From Spongorhabdus nitratireducens (GTDB lineage Bacteria; Pseudomonadota; Gammaproteobacteria; Pseudomonadales; Endozoicomonadaceae), in assembly GCA_947387575.1 (NCBI GenBank), contig CANDOC010000004.1, positions 186,001 through 250,000 of the forward strand: a stretch of 64,000 nucleotides of DNA. The letters are read 5' to 3'. Shown one piece after another: positions 37,501 through 44,500 of the stretch (position 1 is its first letter; the number at the start of each line of letters is the position of its first letter). The notes below the pieces were generated by a model that worked only from the letters and a program-made list of their open reading frames with translations, had not been told where the DNA came from and ran no database searches. A program made the translations under genes and the position numbers.

Positions 37501-38463
37501 TCACTGGGAGAAGGTCGCGATGCCAGTGAATTGCGGGAACGCTTCAGTGACTATTCACAGGCTGCAGTAACTCGTCATGCTTCCGGTGGCATTGAAAGAG
37601 AAGGACTGACTCAGTGGGACTTCGGAGATATTCCCGAAATGCTGGAATCGGTTCAGGCAGGTATGTCGATCAAGGCATGGCCTGCGCTGGTCGATGAAAA
37701 AACGTCAGTTGCCTTAAAAGTATTTGATACCGAATATGCAGCACAACAGGCGCATGTTCAGGGTGTCGTACGCTTGATTCGACTGATGTTGCCGGAACAG
37801 CTGTTCAGGTTTGTACGAAAGGAAATCAAGCACTTTGAGCAAACCGCTCTGTTTGCCGTCAGCTACGTGGATCGCAAAGCGTTGCTGGCCGATTTTGAAC
37901 TGCTGGCGATTCGAATGGCGTTTTTAAAAGATGAAATGCCGCGGACAGAAGCTGATTTCAAGCAGTTGCTGGAGCAGGGGCGAGCCGAGCTGGTGCCGGT
38001 AGCCCAGAAGCTGGATCAGTTGCTCTATGATGTTTTCCGGAGTGCTCACGCTATCAGCAAGAAGCTGAAAGGCGGTATCTCGCTCAATCATGCAGTATCA
38101 CTGGGTGATATTCGGCAGCAAATGCAGGAGCTGCTTTATCCTGGATTCCTGCGCCAGCTGACACCGGAAATTCTGGAGCACTACCCGCGCTATATGCAGG
38201 CTGTCGAAATCCGGCAGGAAAAACTTGCCCGGGATCTGGCCCGTGACCGTGCAGCAACAGAAGAGCTGCAGCACTTCAGGCATATGTATGAGGAACGCAA
38301 GAAAGCGCATCAGTCGCAGCAGATCGCAGACCCTGCTCTGGAGCAGTTCCGCTGGCTGCTGGAAGAATACCGGGTTTCGCTGTTTGCCCAGACACTCGGA
38401 ACGCAGCAAACGGTTTCGGCCAAACGCTTGCGTAAATTCTGGGAGACAGTAATTATACCCTGA
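34564..38463 (+). CDS. hrpA: ATP-dependent RNA helicase HrpA
   Basis: 1299 residues from a GTG start, matching E. coli HrpA (1300). DEAH-box helicase: Walker A GETGSGKT at residues 94-101, DEAH in 'LIIDEAHERSLNIDFLLGYI', motif III 'ITSATID', motif V 'LSTNVAETSLTVPGIRYVID' and motif VI 'QRMGRCGRVAEG'. The HA2 and OB-fold domains follow, then the long HrpA-specific C-terminal extension (DUF3418) ending 'SAKRLRKFWE'. Roles in mRNA processing and in rescue of collided ribosomes are known in E. coli. It is followed 66 bases later by a KAS III gene. Confidence 0.97.
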   Translation: MNQTPISRQTLQKQLSECMLKDQYRLRQRLNRLKRDDANGLEKLSRTVEKSVALATERAAGVPVINYDDALPVAARRDELLEVIGNNQVIVVAGETGSGKTTQLPKICLELGRGIKGMIGHTQPRRLAARSVSNRIAEELNTTPGDKVGYQVRFTEQTGDNTLVKVMTDGILLAEIPHDRFLNRYDTLIIDEAHERSLNIDFLLGYIKLILPRRPDLKVIITSATIDVDRFSKHFDNAPVIEVSGRTYPVETRYRPLEELDLETDDSEQLLHAGLLSALQEIEQDERAGKAAPLGDVLVFLSGERDIREAAKFLRDAKLRNTEVLPLYARLSAAEQQRIFRTHAGRRIILSTNVAETSLTVPGIRYVIDPGMARISRYSVRSNVQRLPVEAISQASANQRMGRCGRVAEGICYRLYSEQDFLSRPEFTDAEIKRTNLAAVILQMLRLGLGDVSRFPFVDAPEKKAINDGFRMLLALGAVDTKNHISAIGKQLSRLPIDPRIGRMLLAAAREGALNEVLVIASALSIQDPRERPVEKRQAADQRHREFYDENSDFMTLLNLWNGWEEQRQELSQNQLRKYAKSQFLSFMRMREWRDMHRQLMLACKDLKLPMNPEPASYDDLHKSLLPGLLGNLGSRDEEADYMGARNRRFFVFPTSALYKRKPRWVMSAELVETSRLFARTVAKINPDWIEPCARHLVKRQYFEPHWEKRRGQVVAFEQVTLYGLIIVAKRRINYGRIDPKVAREIFIRSALVEGEFITKGKFYRHNLDLLGQVEDMESRVRRRDILVDEEQLYGFYDERIPENVTNAVEFEQWRKKAEKESPELLHMNLEQLMREGAATGSQQQYPDHLTWQSLNFPLKYQFEPGQKDDGVTLEVPVGLLAQLPKNRLEWLVPGMLRDKCIALIRGLPKAIRRNFVPVPDYVDAALDIMSPDDKPLTEMLSTCLLKMTGIRIPPEAWQGGSIENHLQMNIRVLDDKGKSLGEGRDASELRERFSDYSQAAVTRHASGGIEREGLTQWDFGDIPEMLESVQAGMSIKAWPALVDEKTSVALKVFDTEYAAQQAHVQGVVRLIRLMLPEQLFRFVRKEIKHFEQTALFAVSYVDRKALLADFELLAIRMAFLKDEMPRTEADFKQLLEQGRAELVPVAQKLDQLLYDVFRSAHAISKKLKGGISLNHAVSLGDIRQQMQELLYPGFLRQLTPEILEHYPRYMQAVEIRQEKLARDLARDRAATEELQHFRHMYEERKKAHQSQQIADPALEQFRWLLEEYRVSLFAQTLGTQQTVSAKRLRKFWETVIIP

Positions 38464-38529
38464 TTACTACAATATCATGACAGTATGTCGTGCAGCGGAA
38501 GCTGCACGATAGAGGGGGATAAACAGGTT

Positions 38530-39657
38530 ATGACAACAAAAAAGGCGGTTATCAGCGGAACCGGGCTGTTCACCCCAGACAGCAGTATTTCCAATGATGA
38601 ACTGGTTGAATCATTTAATACCTGGTCTCAGCAGTATAACAAGGACAATGAACAGGCCATCGCTGCAGGGGAAATTGAACCCCAGCCTGAATCCAATGCT
38701 GAATTTATTCTAAAAGCGTCGGGTATTCGCAGTCGTTATGTGATGGATAAGGAAGGTATTCTTGATCCGGAACGTATGCGCCCACGTATTCCCGAGCGCT
38801 CAAATGAAGAGCCTTCCATTCAGTGCGAGATGGCACTGAAGGCCGCAAATCAGGCCCTGGACAGTGCCGGTCGTCTTCCCCAGGATGTGGATATGGTGAT
38901 TGTTGCCTGCTCCAATATGCAGCGCCCTTATCCGGCCGTAGCTGTTGAAGTACAACACCATCTGGGTGCCGGCGGTTTCGGTTACGATATGAATGTTGCC
39001 TGTTCATCTGCCACCTTTGGTCTGCAGGCAGCAGTCAGTGCCATTGAAAGTGGTTCGGCGTCGTGTGTGTTGATGGTGAATCCGGAAATTTGTACTGGCC
39101 ACCTGAACTTTCGTGATCGTGACAGTCATTTTATTTTTGGTGATGCCTGCACTGCCGTAGTTGTCGAAGCAGAAGACAAAGCGCGTCTGAATAATGCTTT
39201 CCGGGTACTGGGTACTAAAACCTGGACCGGTTTCTCCAGCAATATTCGCAATAACTTCGGCTTTCTGAACCATTGCGATGAGTCCGGTATTGGTCAAAAG
39301 GACAAGCTGTTTGTCCAGAATGGTCGCAAGGTATTTAAAGAAGTCTGCCCCAAGGTGGCAGAGCATATTCAGCAGCATTTGCAGGAACTGGAGCTTCAGC
39401 CGGACGCTTTGAGCCGAATGTGGCTGCATCAGGCCAACCTCAGTATGAACCAGCTGATCAGCAAGAAAGTGCTGGGCCGGGTGCCTGAAGCTACAGAAGC
39501 ACCGGTTATTCTTGATGAGTATGCCAATACCAGCTCTGCAGGTTCGATTATTGCCTTCCATAAGCACAGTCAGGATCTTGATCCGGGTGATAAAGGCGTA
39601 ATCTGCAGCTTTGGTGCCGGTTATTCTGTTGGTAGTGTTGTGGTTGAACGTATATAA
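38530..39657 (+). CDS. Beta-ketoacyl-ACP synthase III-like protein (long FabH class)
   Basis: 375 residues from the ATG at 38530; an in-frame ATG at 38485 adds 15 residues that look unlike the family start. The thiolase-fold Cys-His-Asn triad is intact: Cys158 in 'MNVACSSATFG', His300 in 'WLHQANLSMN', Asn333 in 'EYANTSSAGS'. The insert 'ERMRPRIPERSNEEPSIQCE' near residues 81-100 marks the longer KAS III class known from pseudomonads, members of which condense acyl-CoA with malonyl-ACP. It may replace or supplement FabH in starting fatty acid synthesis or recycle beta-oxidation products; the nearby fadD is suggestive but 4 kb away. Substrate is inferred only. Confidence 0.88.
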   Translation: MTTKKAVISGTGLFTPDSSISNDELVESFNTWSQQYNKDNEQAIAAGEIEPQPESNAEFILKASGIRSRYVMDKEGILDPERMRPRIPERSNEEPSIQCEMALKAANQALDSAGRLPQDVDMVIVACSNMQRPYPAVAVEVQHHLGAGGFGYDMNVACSSATFGLQAAVSAIESGSASCVLMVNPEICTGHLNFRDRDSHFIFGDACTAVVVEAEDKARLNNAFRVLGTKTWTGFSSNIRNNFGFLNHCDESGIGQKDKLFVQNGRKVFKEVCPKVAEHIQQHLQELELQPDALSRMWLHQANLSMNQLISKKVLGRVPEATEAPVILDEYANTSSAGSIIAFHKHSQDLDPGDKGVICSFGAGYSVGSVVVERI

Positions 39658-39674
39658 GTTTTCTTGATTCTGAT

Positions 39675-39708
39675 AACCGCCGAAACCTTTCTTGTTTTGG
39701 CGGTTGTT
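39675..39708 (+). terminator. Possible terminator after the KAS III gene
   Basis: AACCGCC (39675-39681) pairs with GGCGGTT (39699-39705), with extra AAAC/GTTT pairing inside. The following T run is poor (TTGTTGCC), so strength is doubtful. Confidence 0.5.
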
Positions 39709-39789
39709 GCCTCTGGCTTTACCCTAAAGGAAATTGCGACCCTGCCGACAGCTCGAGAATGAACCCTGCTTTTGTTCTGGAGCCCTTCA

Positions 39790-39951
39790 ATGGAACGCCC
39801 TGTTAATCAGCTTGCCCTTGCCGCCACTATTATCTGCTTCTCTCTGGCTCTGTTGGGTTTTGCTGTCAGTGCAGAAGAAGAGCTGGTGGTTATTAAAGAG
39901 TGGATTCAGGCTGAATTCACCGATCAGGATGGTAAGCAGTCGAATAACTGA
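39790..39951 (+). CDS. Small signal-peptide or membrane protein (53 residues)
   Basis: A short frame with an ideal GGAG (39779-39782) seven bases before its ATG. The translation begins 'MERPVNQLALAATIICFSLA' and continues through 'LLGFAVSAEEELVVIKEWIQ' to an acidic, hydrophilic end. The first 28 residues form one hydrophobic helix ending in a plausible signal-peptidase site (A-V-S-A), so the product is either a small secreted peptide of about 25 residues or a single-pass inner-membrane protein. A longer overlapping frame in another phase (39734-39970) has no ribosome binding site and looks like noise. It sits between a KAS III gene and the Pho-box porin, whose regulatory repeats begin 19 bases after its stop. 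Function unknown. Confidence 0.55.
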   Translation: MERPVNQLALAATIICFSLALLGFAVSAEEELVVIKEWIQAEFTDQDGKQSNN

Positions 39952-39969
39952 CAGCCAATTATCAGACTG

Positions 39970-40020
39970 ATGTCATATTTCCTTAAAATACACGTCATTT
40001 TTACGTCAATTTAACGTCAT
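39970..40020 (+). promoter_or_regulatory. Pho box array (PhoB sites) upstream of the porin
   Basis: Seven-base units recur exactly every 11 bases: ATGTCAT (39970), a degenerate CCTTAAA (39981), ACGTCAT (39992), ACGTCAA (40003), ACGTCAT (40014), with A/T-rich 4-base spacers between the last three. This is the geometry of PhoB binding (CTGTCAT repeats with 4-bp spacers). TCTAAC (40034-40039) or TATATC (40045-40050) could be the -10, and the porin starts at 40170. Phosphate-starvation control of the porin is the natural reading. Confidence 0.8.
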
Positions 40021-40169
40021 CCCGCTGCAACACTCTAACCGGAATATATCTCTCCATTCGGTGTGGCTTTAAACCGGAATTGCCTTCAGAGGGAACTGAG
40101 TGCATCCGGTTATCTGCTGCCCTTCCATCAAAGAAAAAACAACACAAAACCTGTTGGAGAGATTCCATA

Positions 40170-41414
40170 ATGAAATCCAGACTGCTGCCACTGGTTGCTG
40201 CCATTGCCCTGACAACCCAGGCGACTGCCGGTGTCGTTAAAACCGATGGTGAAGACATTATTATCAGCACCAAGGGTGGACTGAAACTGGAAACCGCGGA
40301 CAAGCAGTTTTCATTCAAACTGAGTGGCAAGCTGCAGTGGGACTATGCCGGCTATGACGATATCTATGCACAGGAAAACGCGGCATCTGCAACCGAAAAA
40401 CGCAGTGGTCGTACCGGTTACATTCGTCGGGCTGAAATTGGGCTGAGCGGCAAGGCATATGATGACTGGAAGTACAAGCTGAAGCTGGAAAAAGACAGTG
40501 ATGACAAAATAGAGCTGGGTGATGCCAAGATCACCTATACAGGCATCAAGCCGGTAGACATTACTGTAGGTCGCTGGGGCTTTGACTATGGCCTGGAAAA
40601 TACAACCAGCTCATCCTGGATCATGGGTATCGAGCGACCGATGATTTACGATGCCCTGAACGGTGATGAAGGTAATGACTACGGTATTGAAGTAGCAACA
40701 GCGGGTAAAAACTATACCGTGGCACTGGGTGTCCATCGTCAGGATGAAAACAAGGATGTCAAAAACAGTAAAAAAGACCAGTTCGGATTCGCTATGAGGG
40801 GTACATTTGCGCCGGTGATGACGGATGACATGCTGGTGCATCTGGGGGTGAACTATTACAACGCCAACCCGGATAAAAATGCGGTTGGCGCAGCCAAGAC
40901 CCGCATTGGTGTGAAGAAGGCTGAAAAGCAGAGTCTGTTCAGTGATATTGCCAGTGCCAAAGATGATACCGAATATACTCTGGAAGCTGCGCTGCAGTTC
41001 CAGTCACTGCAGCTGCAGGCCGAGTACTTTAATCGCAACATCAAGGCCGAGGCGGCTAACAGTGATGTCAAACTGAGTGGTTACTATGGCCAGGTGTCTT
41101 ATATGGTTGACGGTGGCAAACGCTCCTATAAGGACGGAGCTTTTGGCAAGCCCAAAGGTGGCTCAATTGAAGTCTTTGCCCGCTTCAGTGATATGACCGT
41201 TGATGCTGACAGTGCAATATCCAAGGGATACAACAATAAGGATGTCGAAGTCAGCAGCTATACCCTGGGTGTAAACTACTTCCCCACCAAAAACATTCGT
41301 GCCAGCCTGAACTATGTTTCCGGCCAGCTGGATAACTATACCGGCATCAAGAATGTTGCCACTGCAGATAATGATGGCTCTGCGGTTGTCGGTCGACTTC
41401 AGTATGTCTTCTGA
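40170..41414 (+). CDS. Phosphate-selective porin (OprO/OprP family)
   Basis: 414 residues from the ATG at 40170, which has GGAGAG upstream; the frame is open further left but the signal peptide 'MKSRLLPLVAAIALTTQATA' fixes this start. The mature protein opens with 'GVVKTDGEDIIISTKGGLKL' and 'FKLSGKLQWDYAGYDD', followed by 'GYIRRAEIGLSGKAYDDWKY', the typical OprO/P pattern, and ends in an aromatic residue (Phe) as expected for outer-membrane beta-barrels. Proteins of this family form anion channels for phosphate or polyphosphate. The Pho box array upstream agrees with the assignment. It is transcribed alone and closed by a hairpin. Confidence 0.9.
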   Translation: MKSRLLPLVAAIALTTQATAGVVKTDGEDIIISTKGGLKLETADKQFSFKLSGKLQWDYAGYDDIYAQENAASATEKRSGRTGYIRRAEIGLSGKAYDDWKYKLKLEKDSDDKIELGDAKITYTGIKPVDITVGRWGFDYGLENTTSSSWIMGIERPMIYDALNGDEGNDYGIEVATAGKNYTVALGVHRQDENKDVKNSKKDQFGFAMRGTFAPVMTDDMLVHLGVNYYNANPDKNAVGAAKTRIGVKKAEKQSLFSDIASAKDDTEYTLEAALQFQSLQLQAEYFNRNIKAEAANSDVKLSGYYGQVSYMVDGGKRSYKDGAFGKPKGGSIEVFARFSDMTVDADSAISKGYNNKDVEVSSYTLGVNYFPTKNIRASLNYVSGQLDNYTGIKNVATADNDGSAVVGRLQYVF

Positions 41415-41454
41415 TGTCGGGCTGATAGTCTGACAGCTTCTATCTGAAAAACTG

Positions 41455-41489
41455 AACCTGTCATCGTGATCAGCGGTGGCAGGTTTTTG
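41455..41489 (+). terminator. Terminator of the porin gene
   Basis: AACCTGTCA (41455-41463) pairs with TGGCAGGTT (41477-41485) with one wobble, followed by TTTGATTTTT. Confidence 0.75.
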
Positions 41490-41667
41490 ATTTTTATTCT
41501 CAATAATATCCGCCTAATAATCTCTTTCGATTACCTGTGTCAAGCATTTTTGCCGCCTTCCTGACACATAAAAAATAAAGCAGATCAGTCGTTTGACGAG
41601 TCAGAAATCTGCACCTTTACTTAAAACTAAAGGGAATAAAAACTTCATATAAAACGGATTTTAAATT

Positions 41668-41686
41668 CCTCGTTGCGATAACGAGG
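41668..41686 (+). promoter_or_regulatory. Leader hairpin overlapping the fleQ ribosome binding region
   Basis: CCTCGTT (41668-41674) and AACGAGG (41680-41686) form a perfect 7-bp hairpin with loop GCGAT. The 3' arm contains GAGG, the only Shine-Dalgarno-like sequence before the ATG at 41698, 11 bases away. Folding would hide it. Confidence 0.5.
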
Positions 41687-41697
41687 TTTCGCTGCCT

Positions 41698-43128
41698 ATG
41701 GATAAAATAACCCGCATACTGATCATTGAAGACGATCAAAAACGTCAGCAGGCGCTGGCTGGATTATTGTCTTTTGTGGGTTACCGAGCAGATTTGTGTG
41801 GGTCAATGGACTGGTCCCAGATGGATCGAAGCAAGACCGAAGCCGTTATTCTGGGTTCCTTTATTCACTCGGAAACAACGCTGGCGGGAATGCTGGGCCA
41901 TATTCAGCAGAAGCTGGGGGCTGGCATCCCGGTTTTGCTGCTGGAACATGAAATTGACACTGCTCATTTGCCGCCTGTCTGTCGTCGCCAGGTGGTTCAT
42001 ACCCTGCCGGGAACCTTTAATTACAACCAGCTGATAGACGCAATGCACTACGCGGATCTCTATCGAGAACAATGGAGCAAGCGCCAGCCCATTGACGACA
42101 CCCAGCTGCAGCTGTTTCGCAGCCTGGTGGGTAGTAGTCAGGCAATTCAGTCAGTACGGCAACTCATGTCACAGGTTGCCGATAAGGATGTCACTGTGCT
42201 GATTACCGGTGAGTCAGGCACCGGTAAGGAAGTCGTTGCCCGCAATCTGCATGATCACTCTCATCGTTGCAATGGCCCTTTTGTGCCGGTTAACTGTGGT
42301 GCAATACCGCCAGATCTGTTGGAAAGTGAACTGTTTGGTCACGAAAAGGGCGCCTTTACCGGTGCCATTCACACTCGTGTTGGCCGGTTTGAAATGGCCC
42401 GTGGCGGTACCCTGTTTCTGGATGAAATCGGTGATATGCCGCTACCGATGCAGGTGAAACTACTCAGGGTTATACAGGAACAGGTGTTTGAGCGGGTAGG
42501 TGGAGGCCAGCCGATCAAATCTGATGTTCGAATCATTGCTGCAACCCACAAAGACCTGGAGCATATGATTGCCGAAGGCACATTCCGTGAAGATCTGTTT
42601 TATCGCCTGAATGTTTTTCCTATCAATATGCCTTCACTGCGGGAGCGGGTTGAAGATATTCCGGTAATTCTGAATGACCTGATTACCCGGATGGAGAACC
42701 GCCATAAAGGCTCGGTCAAGCTCAGCTCCAGAGCCATTCTGTCGCTCTGTCGCAATGACTGGCCGGGAAATGTCAGGGAGTTGTCGAATTTCTTGGAGCG
42801 GATGGCGATTATGTACCCGCAGGGTGTGATTGGCGTAAAGGATTTGCCCGAGTCTTTCCGCCATTTGCAGGAAAGTCAGGATGATGACGGCATTGCCGAA
42901 ATGTTTCCTGACAGCGTTCCTACCGGAGAGAATGGCAGGCTGGATGAGTTGGCGGTGCTGCCCATGTCAGGGATCAATCTGAAAGATTTTCTGGCGAAAC
43001 TGGAGAAAAAGTTGATTCGCCAGGCGCTGGATGACTGTAATTGTGTGGTATCGCGGGCTGCTGACAAACTCCATATCCGCCGCACAACGCTGGTGGAAAA
43101 GATGAGAAAGTACGGCATGCAACGTTAA
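41698..43128 (+). CDS. fleQ: Sigma-54-dependent transcriptional regulator FleQ
   Basis: 476 residues, end to end like Pseudomonas FleQ. The N-terminal receiver-like FleQ domain lacks the phospho-acceptor ('AVILGSFIH'). The AAA+ domain has 'LFRSLVGSSQAIQSVRQLM' (139-157, the cyclic-di-GMP contact region in FleQ), Walker A GESGTGKE (171-178), GAFTGA (218-223) for sigma-54 contact, and 'LFLDEIGDMPLPMQVKLLRV'. The Fis-type helix-turn-helix ends it ('AADKLHIRRTTLVEKMRKYG'). FleQ activates flagellar genes with RpoN and represses or activates exopolysaccharide genes according to cyclic-di-GMP. It is separated from fliA by 554 bases; no other flagellar gene is in view. Confidence 0.95.
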   Translation: MDKITRILIIEDDQKRQQALAGLLSFVGYRADLCGSMDWSQMDRSKTEAVILGSFIHSETTLAGMLGHIQQKLGAGIPVLLLEHEIDTAHLPPVCRRQVVHTLPGTFNYNQLIDAMHYADLYREQWSKRQPIDDTQLQLFRSLVGSSQAIQSVRQLMSQVADKDVTVLITGESGTGKEVVARNLHDHSHRCNGPFVPVNCGAIPPDLLESELFGHEKGAFTGAIHTRVGRFEMARGGTLFLDEIGDMPLPMQVKLLRVIQEQVFERVGGGQPIKSDVRIIAATHKDLEHMIAEGTFREDLFYRLNVFPINMPSLRERVEDIPVILNDLITRMENRHKGSVKLSSRAILSLCRNDWPGNVRELSNFLERMAIMYPQGVIGVKDLPESFRHLQESQDDDGIAEMFPDSVPTGENGRLDELAVLPMSGINLKDFLAKLEKKLIRQALDDCNCVVSRAADKLHIRRTTLVEKMRKYGMQR

Positions 43129-43155
43129 GGCAAAACAGAAAACTTCAGAAAAAAT

Positions 43156-43183
43156 AAAAAAACTGGCATTTGCCAGTTTTTTT
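43156..43183 (+). terminator. Terminator of fleQ
   Basis: AAAAAAACTGGCA (43156-43168) pairs with TGCCAGTTTTTTT (43171-43183), a 13-base inverted repeat with a very short loop and a seven-base T run. Confidence 0.9.
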
Positions 43184-43682
43184 ATGCGCGAAAATTTTGT
43201 TTAAATGGAAGTAACCGGCTTTCAGAAATTGGCCGGTTCGACTCTCAGCTCTTACCTGTGTATTACCCCCGAGTTGTTTTTCTGAGCGAGTGTGGCAAAT
43301 ATGTGATGAATTCCGTCACTCTAATAAAAATAATTGTCACGATTTTGGCAATGATGGTTATAACGACAAAAAAATAACGGCAAAAGTGCGGCTAAAAGCC
43401 GGTTTGCTTATCTGTTTTTTGACACTTTACCAGCGCCAGTATTTTGCGAATTTCATAAAGTGCTGTTTTAGCTGCCTAATTTGGAGACCAGTAACAGTCG
43501 CCTGTGCCCGCGTTCAAGTTGGCACATAACTTGAATTACTTTAGGGGACTGTCTCCATCGGGCATTCGCAAAGGCACAGGGATCGTGCCGGGCCCGGAGC
43601 ATTTATTCAGGCCGGTTGTTTTTTACTGACAAGTTTGTGAAAGACAGCCGGTTATCAGGATCACAGGGAAAGGATCTGATCA
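43184..43682 (+). other. Intergenic region between fleQ and fliA
   Basis: About 500 bases without a supported gene; a 79-codon frame at 43290-43529 shows no domain or ribosome binding site. It carries the sigma-54-like element at 43519-43535 and, close to fliA, AAGGA (43670-43674) as its ribosome binding site. Confidence 0.4.
43519..43535 (+). promoter_or_regulatory. Sigma-54-type promoter upstream of fliA
   Basis: TTGGCACATAACTTGAA matches the consensus TGGCAC-N5-TTGC at every defined base except the last (A for C at -12). A start near 43546 would leave a leader of about 137 bases before fliA. The adjacent gene upstream encodes the sigma-54 activator FleQ, so the pairing makes sense. Confidence 0.6.
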
Positions 43683-44411
43683 ATGGATGCGCTACTCAAG
43701 GACGAAAGCTCAAAAGGTACCAGTCGGGCCACGATGACTGCACTGGTAGAGAAACACACCCCTCTGGTTAAACGAATTGCCCACCACCTTGCTGCGAGAA
43801 TGCCAGCCTGCGTCCAGCTGGATGACCTGGTTCAGTCCGGCATGATCGGTCTGCTGGAAGCCGCCCAGAAATATGATGCCGAGAAAGGCGCCAGCTTTGA
43901 AACCTTCGCCGGAATCCGGATCCGGGGTGCGATGCTGGACGAGATCCGTCGTGGAGACTGGGGACCCCGTTCGGTGTATCGCAACAGCCGCCGTGTAAGT
44001 GAAGCGATTCAGGTGATCGAATCCAAAAACGGACGCGATGCCAAGGATTCTGAAGTTGCCGACCAGCTGGGAGTCGGCCTCAACGAATACTATGCCATGC
44101 TGAATGACCTGCGCGGCTGCCGCCTGTTCAGCTTTGAGGAAGTGTTTGAAAGTGAAGAGTCCAGGGTTCAGCCTTCTTCCCGCGATCGTGGCCCCCAGGC
44201 TGATGCCCAGGATGAGAAGTTCATCAATGCCCTGATTGATGCCATCGAAACCCTGCCGGAACGGGAACAGCTGGTACTGATGCTGTATTACGAGAAAGAG
44301 CTCAACCTGAAGGAAATAGGTAAGGTGCTCGGCGTCAGTGAGTCCCGGGTCAGTCAGATTCACAGCCAGGCAGCCCAGCGGCTGCGGGCCAGAATGACCC
44401 AGTGGGCCTGA
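43683..44411 (+). CDS. fliA: RNA polymerase sigma factor FliA (sigma-28)
   Basis: 242 residues, the normal length. Region 2 is recognisable ('CVQLDDLVQSGMIGLLEAAQ', 'FETFAGIRIRGAMLDEIRRG' followed by DWGPRS, a FliA hallmark), as are region 3 ('SEVADQLGVGLNEYYAML') and region 4 ('KEIGKVLGVSESRVSQIHSQ'). FliA directs transcription of late flagellar and chemotaxis genes and is held by FlgM. In relatives it is preceded by flhF-fleN and followed by cheYZAB; none of these is present here. AAGGA lies eight bases before the ATG. Confidence 0.97.
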   Translation: MDALLKDESSKGTSRATMTALVEKHTPLVKRIAHHLAARMPACVQLDDLVQSGMIGLLEAAQKYDAEKGASFETFAGIRIRGAMLDEIRRGDWGPRSVYRNSRRVSEAIQVIESKNGRDAKDSEVADQLGVGLNEYYAMLNDLRGCRLFSFEEVFESEESRVQPSSRDRGPQADAQDEKFINALIDAIETLPEREQLVLMLYYEKELNLKEIGKVLGVSESRVSQIHSQAAQRLRARMTQWA

Positions 44412-44500
44412 TCCTCAGGTCCACAATATGCGGATTAGTTATGACCGAATGGACAGCATTCTGCTTAACTGAATAATACCGCTGTACATTCGAGGTGTTT

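Noticed and set aside
39734-39970. A 78-codon frame overlapping the small peptide gene
   Set aside because: It has no ribosome binding site and no plausible protein features, whereas the 53-codon frame in the other phase has a perfect Shine-Dalgarno and a signal-like helix.
42178-42185. GCCGATAA, the -10 of a sigma-28 promoter
   Set aside because: It lies within fleQ coding sequence and has no TAAA element at the required distance.
43290-43529. A 79-codon frame between fleQ and fliA
   Set aside because: It spans the sigma-54-like promoter, has no recognisable domain and no Shine-Dalgarno.
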